Source of the DNA: Cladosporium sp. IMV 00045
Lineage: Eukaryota; Ascomycota; Dothideomycetes; Cladosporiales; Cladosporiaceae
Assembly (NCBI GenBank): GCA_001931905.2
Contig: MSJI02000338.1
Span: 1-64,000, forward strand
Direction of reading: 5' to 3'
Length of the DNA stretch: 64,000 nt
Part shown: piece by piece, positions 20,303-29,524 of the stretch
Numbering within the stretch: position 1 is the first letter of the stretch
Layout of the letters: each line of letters opens with the position of its first letter
Position numbers and translations under genes: made by a program
Notes under the pieces: model-generated
What the model saw: only the letters and a program-made list of their open reading frames with translations
Databases searched by the model: none
What the model was told of the DNA's origin: nothing

Positions 20303-21143
20303 TTACAAGAACCACATCGTATATGCCACACCGGCGATGATGGGCCAGTAGCCGACAGCCTCAACAAGTCTCTGCTGCAAGCTGCCTGCTGCGCTGTCGC
20401 TGGTCGTGCCGGGGGCTGAGGTGTCGTTGGAAAGGGTGCCATTGATGTCTGTGGTATGAGGTTAGTCTCTGCCGGAAAATGAATGACAGTGAACAAAACT
20501 TACAGAGCGTGCCGTTCCTGACGGAGGAAACCTCCTTGTCGTTCGCCACCTGGTTCAGGTACGCTTGATCGGTGCTGTCCTCGCAAGAGCACTGCTCGTA
20601 CTGAGCGCAGAGGCACTGCACGGGCCTGGTCTCGTTCTGGTTGGTAGTCTCGTTGAGGTAAGTCCTAGTACCAGCGGTGCCGTTGTTCTGGTCGTCATCG
20701 TCGTTGTTCCTGTGGCTGTACGGGTATGCGTACGCGCCGTAAAGCCAGAGACCAGGGAACAAAGCGAGCGCACCAGCGCCCAGAAGGAACGGCGTAGGGC
20801 CGGGCCAACTGCTTCTGCTCGCGGCAGTGTTCCGGTAGGGTGTCGCAGCACCACCGCCGTATCTGCTTCCGCCACCGAAGTTGCGCGGAGTGCCAGAGCC
20901 AGCGGCGGGTGCTCCACCGCTGCTTCCTCTGTTCCCAGAGCTGCCAGAATTGCCAGAACTGCTTGAGCTGCCACCCCTGCTTCCACCAGAAGAGCCACCG
21001 CCTGCTCGCCCGCCTCCTCCGCCTTTACGCTTGTGAAGCTCGGATCCGGATTCGACTAATGAGTTGAAAGCGGCGGGGAGGGTGATGGCCTGGATGACCG
21101 TGAAGAAGGTGATGAGGTGGAAGAGCGTCTGAAGGAACCTCAT
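20303..21143 (-). CDS. Secreted Gly/Ser-rich fungal protein (DUF7732-like)
   Basis: Two exons, complement(20303..20448, 20504..21143), 261 residues. The 55-bp intron (GTAAGT...CACAG) restores NGTLYINGTLSNDTSAPG and a hydrophobic tail ending IIAGVAYTMWFL. Residues 1-19 (MRFLQTLFHLITFFTVIQA) are a signal peptide. About 39-105 is a Gly/Ser repeat region, then GGGAATPYR leads into a hydrophobic segment LLGAGALALFPGLWLYGAYAYPY. A segment with NETTNQNETRPVQCLCAQYEQCSCED follows in two parts, giving N-glycosylation sites and a four-cysteine cluster. This matches the fungal family I remember as DUF7732. The C-terminal hydrophobic end could be a GPI signal or membrane anchor. Likely cell-surface or endomembrane; function unknown. 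Confidence 0.8.
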
Positions 21144-22172
21144 GGTGAAGTCGTTGGCCTGTCGCGACAGGCGGGTTTACGAAGAAATGCGCGTTTGTCG
21201 CCGATGCGGTATGCGGTCGTGTAATAAGCAATGTATATTTGGTGTCTGGGCTGTTTGTCAAAACAGGTATTGTGCGACTATGCAAAGATGCCTTGAAGGG
21301 CGTTTGCAGGTGTTAAGTAGGAAGGCCTGAAGTGGCGCGAATGGTAGGTAGGCAGGATGCAACAAAGGAGCGAGAGGCGACTGCGCTGCGCTGCGCCTTG
21401 TTAATAACTTACCTAACCAACCAAACACGCTGAAATCAGCCTAGGCGCAGGGCGGCCGACTAGCCGTGAATTACATCACGATCTCGCGGCGGAAAAAAAG
21501 CCAAACAAATGCTATAGGTCAATTGCCTGTTGAAGGATTTTGGTAGGCGGTTTAGCCCTGCAGACGGGCGACTCTCGACACGGCTGAGGCGATCTTAGTT
21601 GATGTCTCTGATGTCACGGCCTCACGGCAAGAAGATCGCAGATGGGAACTGTGAGACACTTCCCTGCATTTGCTCATGCTTGGCTTGCAGACTTTTTGGC
21701 CTTTCTAGTCATGTTCCGATCTGAGATAAGAAAGTATATCTCATCTGCAGGGCGCGAGAAATTCAAATTGGGCCTGGCTTTGGCGACATACTTGCGGCAA
21801 ATTCACTCTCAACGCCAGTGCTTCGCCCCCGTATTTGAATGATTGCATGCAGGGATCATGTTCCTTCGCTGTCTTGAAGACGTGCACGTGGACCATTGAG
21901 CGTGCTGAGCCTTGCACGATACAGAGACGAAGGATTGGTATTATCTCAGGTGAAGTGGCGGTGCCTTTGGTGCAGATCTGATGAACATTTGACATCTCCG
22001 TTGCGATTGCGATCGGTCGACGACTACGCGAGGAGGTTGCATCTTCACAATCGGTATGCTTGGGTGCAGTTGATTCTTGATTGATGCCGTTTCGTCATAT
22101 CGTAGCTATTTCACATTATGCTGATGCAATATTTCCATCCTCCGTAGTGATATTGATCGTCAATGAAAATGC
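21144..22172. other. Intergenic
   Basis: About 1 kb with the promoter of the secreted protein and the 3' end of the VIT/VWA gene. No RNA gene, repeat family or convincing coding frame recognised. Confidence 0.45.
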
Positions 22173-24875
22173 TCAAGCGCCCTCAGAGACCAGAACAGCC
22201 GCCTTGTCAATCAAACCATTCACAAGGCCAGGATCCACCTGCGTGCCCATCCACTGCTTCGCCTTGGCAACAACCATTTCCCAGACCTCGCTTTGCGCCG
22301 CCAACTTCGTCTCCATGTACGCGACTGCAAGAGCAGTAGCCATAACATCCTCAGTGCCAAATGCTGCATCAAAAGCAGGTTTGCGTTCGGGCTCGTCCAT
22401 GCCTATTTGGAAGAAAAGGTCCCGACTCCAAAGCCATGCGCCGGAGAAGCTTTGCAACGCAATCAACGAATGCAGTCCTCTTTCTCTTGCTTTGCTCGTC
22501 TTTTCAAGACTCTCATTCGCAACAGCGGATTCGTCACCGTCCCCGTCATCGAACAAAGCGAACCCCATTTCATCATCCTCGGCCTCTTCCATGCAGTCGT
22601 TGATCTCCTGAGACGCATCCACAGAGGAAGACATCACACATCTGTTCACAGGAGCGCTCCTCCCCATGAGACATCTCGCAGACCCGGTCGGCATTGCCAT
22701 CGCCATTGACATTTCGGCAACAGGTCTGATAGGCGGAGGTCCCGTCGAGTCCTGTCCAGCATCATACGTGCTTTCCTCGAGGTTGTCTTGCACAGCGACG
22801 AAAGAAGTCCATTTCCCAGCGACCTGGAAGCGCTCACCGAGGCTGACAGCTTCGCGCTCGACGAGCTCGTCGAAACGACTCTTGTAGACATCCTTGACCA
22901 GAGCGCCTTGTGTGGTCTTCGCGGAGTGGAGCCAGCCGCGCCCTTCTTCCAAGTCTTGCATCGCTTTCTTTGCTGCGAGCTGGTGGATCGTTGAGCCGGT
23001 AGTTTCTTTTTGCGTGATGTCGATTGTGAGCTCCAGTGGGCCTTGGGGTGATTTGGCTTTGATGGTGACCGACTTCGCGTGCTTACTTGGAGAGTCTGCT
23101 CCGAGCAGGAGGTAGAAGGTGGTACGGTTGAAGGGGAAAAAGGAGGGCAAATTGCTTGGTGCTTGGAGTGTTCCTGGAGGATCGATGGGAGGGAGATGGG
23201 CGTACGGTTGTTCGAGCTCGGTCTTGAGAGGCTTGTCAAGGTCGGCTTGGGGGTTGAAGAATGAGATGGTCTTCTGCAAGGTGTCGCCAATGTAAGATTG
23301 TTCCTTAGGGTTTTCGTCGATGCTCGATGGAGGTGTTGTGGCATCTTCAAGGTCTCCATTAATGTTCAAGCAGTAGTTGACTTTCTCGACGATCTCGAAA
23401 TCGTCATCTTTGTCGACATTGTCGTCATTTCCAAGATCGTCGGTGTATGCTATTTCAACCTGATAGTCCGTGGTGTGAGGATACAATGCACCCTTAAGCA
23501 TACGGATGACCTTCCTGTCAGTCTCCTCGTCTTGCCTGACGAACTGAGCAAAGCCATTGCCAGCCCTCGCAACCCCTTCAACAAGGGTATGGGAGACATC
23601 GTCGCCAATACCGAGAGCGAAGACTCTTGCGCCTGAAATGCTATCTTCCACTCGCGTGCTGACGTGCTCGAACAGTTCGGTCTCGCCCCAGATTTCACCA
23701 TCCGTAAGTAACATCAGCTCCAATGGGAGGTCACCCAAAGCTTGATCAAATGCCGCTTTGACCGGTTTGAGCAGCTCAGTGCCACCATAGTCAGCGTTGA
23801 AGGTGTTAACGAATCTGATTGCCTTGTCCATATTGGCTTGATTGTAAGCTTGCGACTTTGGCCAAAGAAATTTGTACTCGTTGCCGAAAGCACATATGTT
23901 GAAGCGAACACCGACAGGCAGGGACTTGATGAAGATGTTCAATGCGGACACCAAAGACGCGTTTTTCGAGCCTTGCATGGATCCAGATTGGTCGGCGATG
24001 AAGACAATTTCTGGGTGGCTCGTGTCTAACTCGAACCTGGGTACAAGTGTAGCCATGATGGCGCGGCTTGAGAGATTGGGATGCTGCTCAATGACAGCCT
24101 GAGGAGCAGACAAGTTGTCAATGAGTAGTTGAAGGACAAAATCGCCAGCAAGCTCAGTACTTCCCAAGGTAAGGCTGGCGGAAGCTTTAGATGGTTCGAA
24201 AGGGGCACCTTCGTGAGCAGCGAAAGCTCCCATCGAAACAGCCACAGGGTGAGACGGTGATTGAATCCTCCGGATCGCGCTCTTGCCCATATCAACATCG
24301 ACTGTGATGCTGATTCCACCCTCGTTCCTAGACGTGGATTCCAGGATCTCTCCAGGATAGTCGCCATATCGAGGCGCGATGCTGGTGGGAAGCGTGTAGC
24401 GGAGTCCGTCCACGCCGGCATCATGCTTCAGCTCGCCACAGTATGTGATATCGACATGCACATCTGTCCGAGGTGGTATGTTGCCAAGTGTGACGCCGAA
24501 CACACCAGCAGGGAGAGCTTCCAGTAGGCCGGCCGTCTCTCCTTTGTCGACTGCGTTCTGGTACGTCTTCTTGGCAGCGTCGTTCTGTTTGACCACGCCT
24601 TTCAATTTTGTATCGCCGAAGTTGATGGTATATCCGCTGACAGCGACGCCATCGTAGAGTGGAAAGGTGTAGCGGGCTTTTGAGATCGTATGCTCGCTGG
24701 AATTGCAGAAAATTTGATGCAAGGCCGTAGTGTAGCAGATGGCATTGATAGTAGTGTGCGACGCCACTTTGACTTGTGGGAGATAATGGCGCTGCGTTTG
24801 CCATCGAGATGTCGAAGTACTGTAGTATAGGCCGCAGATTTCGTCTGCTCCGCCTTGTCTGCGGGCGAACGCCAT
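22173..24875 (-). CDS. VIT and von Willebrand factor A domain protein
   Basis: Single-exon 900-residue protein, ATG at 24875. The N-terminal VIT (vault/inter-alpha-trypsin) domain spans about 10-150: PLYDGVAVSGYTINFGDTKL, then KKTYQNAVDKGETAGLLE and FGVTLGNIPP, all typical. The VWA domain begins near 280 with a complete MIDAS site: DQSGS (near 292-296), the threonine in YGGTELLKP, and TDGEIWG. Metal-dependent ligand binding is therefore plausible. The C-terminal third holds a second helical region like the PARP4/VWA5A C-terminal part (RFQVAGKWTSFVAVQD). It also has methionine-rich EMSMAMAMP and a terminal helical bundle. Fungal VIT-VWA proteins are common but their roles are not well defined; intracellular, as there is no signal peptide. 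Long length fits the family. Confidence 0.88.
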   Translation of the reverse strand: MAFARRQGGADEICGLYYSTSTSRWQTQRHYLPQVKVASHTTINAICYTTALHQIFCNSSEHTISKARYTFPLYDGVAVSGYTINFGDTKLKGVVKQNDAAKKTYQNAVDKGETAGLLEALPAGVFGVTLGNIPPRTDVHVDITYCGELKHDAGVDGLRYTLPTSIAPRYGDYPGEILESTSRNEGGISITVDVDMGKSAIRRIQSPSHPVAVSMGAFAAHEGAPFEPSKASASLTLGSTELAGDFVLQLLIDNLSAPQAVIEQHPNLSSRAIMATLVPRFELDTSHPEIVFIADQSGSMQGSKNASLVSALNIFIKSLPVGVRFNICAFGNEYKFLWPKSQAYNQANMDKAIRFVNTFNADYGGTELLKPVKAAFDQALGDLPLELMLLTDGEIWGETELFEHVSTRVEDSISGARVFALGIGDDVSHTLVEGVARAGNGFAQFVRQDEETDRKVIRMLKGALYPHTTDYQVEIAYTDDLGNDDNVDKDDDFEIVEKVNYCLNINGDLEDATTPPSSIDENPKEQSYIGDTLQKTISFFNPQADLDKPLKTELEQPYAHLPPIDPPGTLQAPSNLPSFFPFNRTTFYLLLGADSPSKHAKSVTIKAKSPQGPLELTIDITQKETTGSTIHQLAAKKAMQDLEEGRGWLHSAKTTQGALVKDVYKSRFDELVEREAVSLGERFQVAGKWTSFVAVQDNLEESTYDAGQDSTGPPPIRPVAEMSMAMAMPTGSARCLMGRSAPVNRCVMSSSVDASQEINDCMEEAEDDEMGFALFDDGDGDESAVANESLEKTSKARERGLHSLIALQSFSGAWLWSRDLFFQIGMDEPERKPAFDAAFGTEDVMATALAVAYMETKLAAQSEVWEMVVAKAKQWMGTQVDPGLVNGLIDKAAVLVSEGA

Positions 24876-25703
24876 TTTGTTCTGTACAAAGGCAAAGGCG
24901 CAGGGAGGAAGTGGCAAGTATGAAGGGTTAATGTGACAGCACCTCTTCGAGATGAGATGATGTGGGATAATTTTATTTTGTTGTGTGAAGATGAAGTAGA
25001 TGCGATGATACTTAACACTTTAAACTACATTTATGTTCAATAATGTTGCCTGTTGCCTATTGACGGTGTCCTAAACAAGACAGCTCTGCTGCCGTGAAAC
25101 GTGTTGCCTAGTCCCCCCCGCACGCTCAAGTGATCTAAATCTCTGGAAGTGCAAGCCTTTCTTTGGGATTGAGGCATTCAGGTGATTCGTAGATCAAATT
25201 TATTAGTGGGAGTACGAGACTGCATTTGCCTAGCAGAGTACTAGGAGATCCTCAGGAGTCAAGTCTTTCGTCATTTTAGGCGCTTAAACTTTCAGACGGC
25301 TCGTTTAGCCCTTCAATCTGAATCTCAAGTATGTCGCAGTCTCGAAAGTGATTTCTGCAGTGCATCGCTCCAACCACCTGCATTATTGGCATGATGATCA
25401 ATCTGAAACCCTGAGAGCTTCGAAAAAGGTTCTGCTTTACTTTAGAGGGCTTTTGAGACCCTCAAGCTCATGTCCTTCCCTTAATAATCGATGATCGTTG
25501 ACATACATCCAGAAGACCCGGATGCCGGAAAGCGTCGGCAGCTATACAAGCGTAGCCGTAGAGAGACTTGTTGACGACACTCGGCCCATTCGAGTAAACA
25601 AAGAGAGATGTGTTCGATCACAATACCGTCAAGCCATTGAATTTCTGGCAATATCATTACTCCCAAATCCATCTTGTGGAGTGCCATCGAGCGATAGGAT
25701 CCA
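24876..25703. other. Intergenic, divergent promoter region
   Basis: Between the minus-strand VIT/VWA gene and the plus-strand orphan at 25704. No feature recognised beyond the expected promoters. Confidence 0.45.
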
Positions 25704-26546
25704 ATGGGATTAGTAGTGTCAAGTCCGACGCCCACCTCGCCGTTCTTTCTTATCAGTGGTATGTGGCGGCTGATAATACCATTGCTACATTGTGCAAACC
25801 TTTAACATTCACGTGTAGGTATAATCGGCATCGTCAGCTTTGCCTTCACGCTCGGCACCTTCATAAAGGTCCTGTGGGGGAATCTCTCAACATTAACCGA
25901 AGCGCCACACGAGATACACGCATACTTGACATCTCTACGGCAAGAACTTCTCGAAGAGCGGACGAGCCTGAGATTCTTGAAGAAGAACTCCAAGAAGAGA
26001 CAAAAGTCGGCCCATCTTCGCCACAGCAGAGATGTCGAAGAGTACCTTGACGAGGCCCTCGACGCAGCGACGATCAAAACAATGTCCGACGCGGTCCGAC
26101 GAATGATAAAACAATTTGAAGACCTCGAAAGACCGTTCCTCGAACCAGGCGAGCAAGGAATTCATCAAGCTGCAAATCGCCGGTCGCGAGGACGGGGAGA
26201 CTCGTCAAGCCCTTATTACACGCACGAAGCTTACCGGAACCCTTCGTACGAGAAGAGAGCACGCAGCACCAACGAAGACGGCGACGACGAGAAATTCTGG
26301 CCGCAGCGCGTCAGATACTGCGATCTTTCACTCATGGGCAGACTACGTTGGTTGACCCGCAAAAGCAAAGCTCAGCGACTTTTTGGGGACCTTTCGCGAA
26401 TGCAGACGAGAAGGACTGCTCGGCAAGTTGGAGGGATTGCGTTGATGATGAACGATCTTTCCGGGACGCTGTCTAGACTTGATGACTCTGTGGTCAGCAT
26501 CGAGGAGCGGCTGCATCGCGTGGTTGGCGTGCGAAGAGTTGATTGA
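25704..26546 (+). CDS. Fungal orphan with N-terminal hydrophobic segment
   Basis: Two exons, 25704..25758 and 25819..26546, 260 residues. The 60-bp intron (GTATGT...TAACATTCACGTGTAG) joins FFLIS to GIIGIVSFAFTLGTFIKVLW, giving one hydrophobic segment at about 13-34. Then come STLTEAPHEIHAYLTSLRQE and a heptad-like LLEERTSLRFLKKNSKKRQ. A middle part is rich in Arg/Glu, and a basic helical segment (LRWLTRKSKAQRLFGDLSRM) precedes the C-terminal helix NDLSGTLSRLDDSVVSIEERL. This order (hydrophobic segment, 'AP.EI..YL..LRQEL.EER..LR') is familiar from fungal-only proteins of unknown function. I cannot assign a function; likely membrane-attached with a helical cytosolic part. It precedes the two LPAELRN genes in the same orientation. 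Confidence 0.7.
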
Positions 26547-26853
26547 ATCGACGAATTGTAACGCGAAGTAAGCAACATCTCTAGCTTTTGGCTTTCCATC
26601 AACCTCAACAGACAAAACCGCGCATTCGACGCCGTTAAATCACATTTGATCCGCCCTTTCTTTCTTTTGCACTTGTGAATACTATATATCAACAATTACA
26701 TGATACGCGCGCAAGAGAACGATCTTCACCCTTAACGTTCAAACCATCATATCAGCACATGTAAGTTAACCGACACCATCCAAGTCTGCCAGAAGGCAGC
26801 TAACAGTCGCATAGCGCAATACATTCCAGTTCTTCTACACTCAATCAAAGACG
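26547..26853. other. Intergenic
   Basis: Short spacer between plus-strand genes, containing an AT-rich stretch (ACTATATATCAAC near 26681-26693) that could serve as a TATA-type element for the gene at 26854. Nothing else seen. Confidence 0.4.
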
Positions 26854-27492
26854 ATGGACCACCAACTCCAAAGCCCCCTCTTCTCCCTCCCCGCGGAACT
26901 CCGCAACGCCATCCACGCCCTCGTACTCACCACCGAAACCAACCCAGACGGCTCCATCTCTCTCGAAACCAGCCAACCACCCAGCCCAAACCTCAGCCTG
27001 ACCTGCCGCAAAGCGCACCAAGACTTCCACTCCATGTACGAAGCCGCTTGCAAGACCTATTACCACGAGCGCACCTTCGCCATCAAAACCGCCGCCATGC
27101 AACGCGACCCCCTAGAGAACACCGCCGGCCGCCTCGCCGCCGCGCGCCACATCCGCACCTTCCGTCTGGACTTCGACCACCTCTTCATCACGCCCGCGAC
27201 GGTGCACATCAGCGTCGGACCCTGGGGAACGTGGGAGGCTCGCGTGACTCTGCCGCCAACGATCATGCTGGACGGCGTGGAGCGCGGCACCGCTCCTCTG
27301 ATCGCTCACATGGCGGATACGGCGACGAATATCGTCAGTCAGCTCGAGGGGTTGGCGATTTACGATTTCATGGTTTGGGATAAGATTTTCGACGCGGGCA
27401 GGTGGAGGAGGGCGTTTACGTATGATGGGTTGGCGATTTTGGTTAATATTTTTGTGAGGAGCTTTTCGAGTTCGAGGAATGAGACGGGGTGA
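26854..27492 (+). CDS. LPAELRN (F-box-like) domain protein 1
   Basis: Single exon, 212 residues, ATG at 26854. The N-terminus SPLFSLPAELRNAIHALVL is the recurring fungal 'LPxELRNxIY' element, which resembles the first helices of an F-box. A DUF-like body follows: LSLTCRKAHQDFHSMYEAA is the 'L..TCR..H.E' step, then an HIRTFRLDFDHLF strand and an all-beta/alpha remainder. Such proteins are abundant and rapidly evolving in Pezizomycotina, usually annotated only as F-box-like or unknown, and some may act in ubiquitin ligases. That role is inference. The region of the gene is markedly GC-rich. A second member begins 770 bases downstream. Confidence 0.75.
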   Translation: MDHQLQSPLFSLPAELRNAIHALVLTTETNPDGSISLETSQPPSPNLSLTCRKAHQDFHSMYEAACKTYYHERTFAIKTAAMQRDPLENTAGRLAAARHIRTFRLDFDHLFITPATVHISVGPWGTWEARVTLPPTIMLDGVERGTAPLIAHMADTATNIVSQLEGLAIYDFMVWDKIFDAGRWRRAFTYDGLAILVNIFVRSFSSSRNETG

Positions 27493-28264
27493 TGGGGGGT
27501 GGTTTGATGGTTTTGATTTTCTTTGATGTTCCTTTTATTTTTATTTTTCTCCTCCTTGGATCTGTTTTGTTGGAAAGTCGAAGTGTATATGGCGTTTAGT
27601 TGTTAGTATATTGCTAGATCCACATTTATTTCTCAGTAACTTGATCTATACTATATTGCATGAGTTATAATGTGCACGAGACCAGAGCCCTACATGCACT
27701 TGCATTCGCACACATGCAAGTTCGGTCATAATGGAAAGGTTTCAGACTTACGTGCCTGGTCCACGGTGACCTGTCATCTCCGGGTGCCAGGCGCCTGGTA
27801 ATGCAGACATTCTCGAACCTAGTGACAGTGGGACGTTGGAGAGACGCTAAAAGGCTTGCTGATGTGACAGCCAGAGTCGTTTTGAACAGACCATGAATCC
27901 CTGAGGGCCTACCGTTCGTTGCAGCAGTGTCCTCGCTGCTGTTTGGGTACACGATGCTGCCGGGCGCGCCAACTCTCGCGTGTGTTCCACAAGACATTTA
28001 CCTGTTGAGGCAGCTCACATAAATGAAACCAACCTCGATCAACCAGTCACAACCGCCTCTCAAACTGCGAAGACCGTCATTGGTAAAGATTTTACCATGC
28101 CGCGACAGCTTGACGGGGACATCCCTTCCATCACCTAGAGAAGGAAGCTGCCCAGCACCGAGAGCGTGGAAGCGAAGCCACTCGCAGCCCAACGTAGGTG
28201 TTCATGCAGAATGCATAGGATCAAACCGGGTGCGAAACAAAGTGAGCATCCTTGTCTTCCAGAC
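27493..28264. other. Intergenic between the two LPAELRN genes
   Basis: AT-rich 3' UTR of the first gene followed by the promoter of the second. A minus-strand open frame at 27665-27997 has no family signature and is not called. Confidence 0.45.
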
Positions 28265-29053
28265 ATGACCATGACCTCCCAAGAGACCCCATCAAGTTCC
28301 CCTATGCATCAACAACAGCAGAGCCCACTGTTTCGACTCCCGAGCGAGTTGCGTAACGAAATCTACGAGCGAGCATTCTCGACTCGGGACGGACCCGTCC
28401 ACATGGAAAACGCGGCCGCGGCCTTCTCAACAAGCGGCGCCGGCGCAACAGGAGCGGCGCAGGGATTCACTCCGTCCAATCTCGGTCGTGTCACACCACC
28501 AGCACCATCTGCCGCAATCCTGCGCTCGTGCCGAAGAGTCCACAAGGAGAGCAGCGCCCTTTTCGCAACGGCCAGCCAAGCTTATTGGAGAAATGAGTTC
28601 GTCATCAGCATACGCCAGAGTCCGGAGAACCATGCGTATATCAACTTCAGCGCCAATGTCAACATACCTAATGGCTACTTGGCTCGCATCCGGCATTTCA
28701 CCTTCCTCGTTCGGCATCGAGGCACCGCCATCAAAGTGACTTGTCTCTGGTCAGAAGCGGACGGGAGGTGGACTTTGAATGCCGAGCACGACGGATCCTT
28801 CGTTGGAGAGGATGACGAGGTCGCCCGCGCCGCTATCGAAGATGTTGAAGACTCGATGAGAAGGTCGGAAGCTTTCACTGCGACTTCGCCAATGTTGACT
28901 CGACATTTGGAAGCAACACAAGCGCAGCGACCCAGGCTCGATCGCCGCATTCTGCACGACGTGTTGCGGCCGTTGATCGTAGAGGAAATGTTCGTTGCCG
29001 GTCCGCAAGAGCACGAACCGCTTCGACCTTGGCGAGATGAAAGAAGTGGATGA
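28265..29053 (+). CDS. LPAELRN (F-box-like) domain protein 2
   Basis: Single exon, 262 residues, taken from ATG 28265 (MTMTSQETPS); the frame is open further upstream but without another ATG in a sensible position. The N-terminus QQQQSPLFRLPSELRNEIYE closely parallels the gene at 26854. Then come AAILRSCRRVHKESSALF (the conserved 'L..CR.VH.E...L' step) and a beta-rich core (ARIRHFTFLVRHRG). The C-terminus is Arg/Glu-rich and probably helical. No membrane segment or signal peptide. Same family comments as the upstream paralog: possible F-box-type adaptor, function unknown. Overall identity between the two beyond the N-terminal element looks low, so if they arose by tandem duplication it is not recent. 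Confidence 0.75.
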   Translation: MTMTSQETPSSSPMHQQQQSPLFRLPSELRNEIYERAFSTRDGPVHMENAAAAFSTSGAGATGAAQGFTPSNLGRVTPPAPSAAILRSCRRVHKESSALFATASQAYWRNEFVISIRQSPENHAYINFSANVNIPNGYLARIRHFTFLVRHRGTAIKVTCLWSEADGRWTLNAEHDGSFVGEDDEVARAAIEDVEDSMRRSEAFTATSPMLTRHLEATQAQRPRLDRRILHDVLRPLIVEEMFVAGPQEHEPLRPWRDERSG

Positions 29054-29524
29054 GCCGCGTGGAGAGATCGCTTCTGTTCCTTCGTTTCGAAACGAGATGA
29101 GTTTCTCTACTAGGACGGTGGTAACTGAGCGGAAATGCTAGGCCGACGCAGGACCGAACAGGCGGAATACGAATGTTTGATATGGGCGGAAAAGGTTCGC
29201 AGGTGATGGGAATGATTTTTGCTCTCTGACTGCTGGATAGAGGCGTTGCCGGTGCATTGCATTGCGTGTCTTGAAGGTGATTGTCCCCCTGCTAGTTTTC
29301 CACTTCGATCATGTGTAGTCGTGATCCCTTGAAGCAAACGCGCTTGGGCCTTCGACCGTTGCCAACTGTGTGAGGGCTGCCGGGCTGAGCATCCGAAAGC
29401 CGAAACGCGCGATCCATCCATCGTCGGGTTGGGCAGCGCAGCGTCATTTGCGCTCTTGTGCATTCCCAGAGCTTATTCCCTGACATTGACCCTTCGTTGC
29501 GCCTGGACTTCCACCAATACCACC
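29054..29524. other. Intergenic
   Basis: Spacer between plus-strand genes; PP4R2 promoter and leader. Nothing recognised. Confidence 0.45.
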
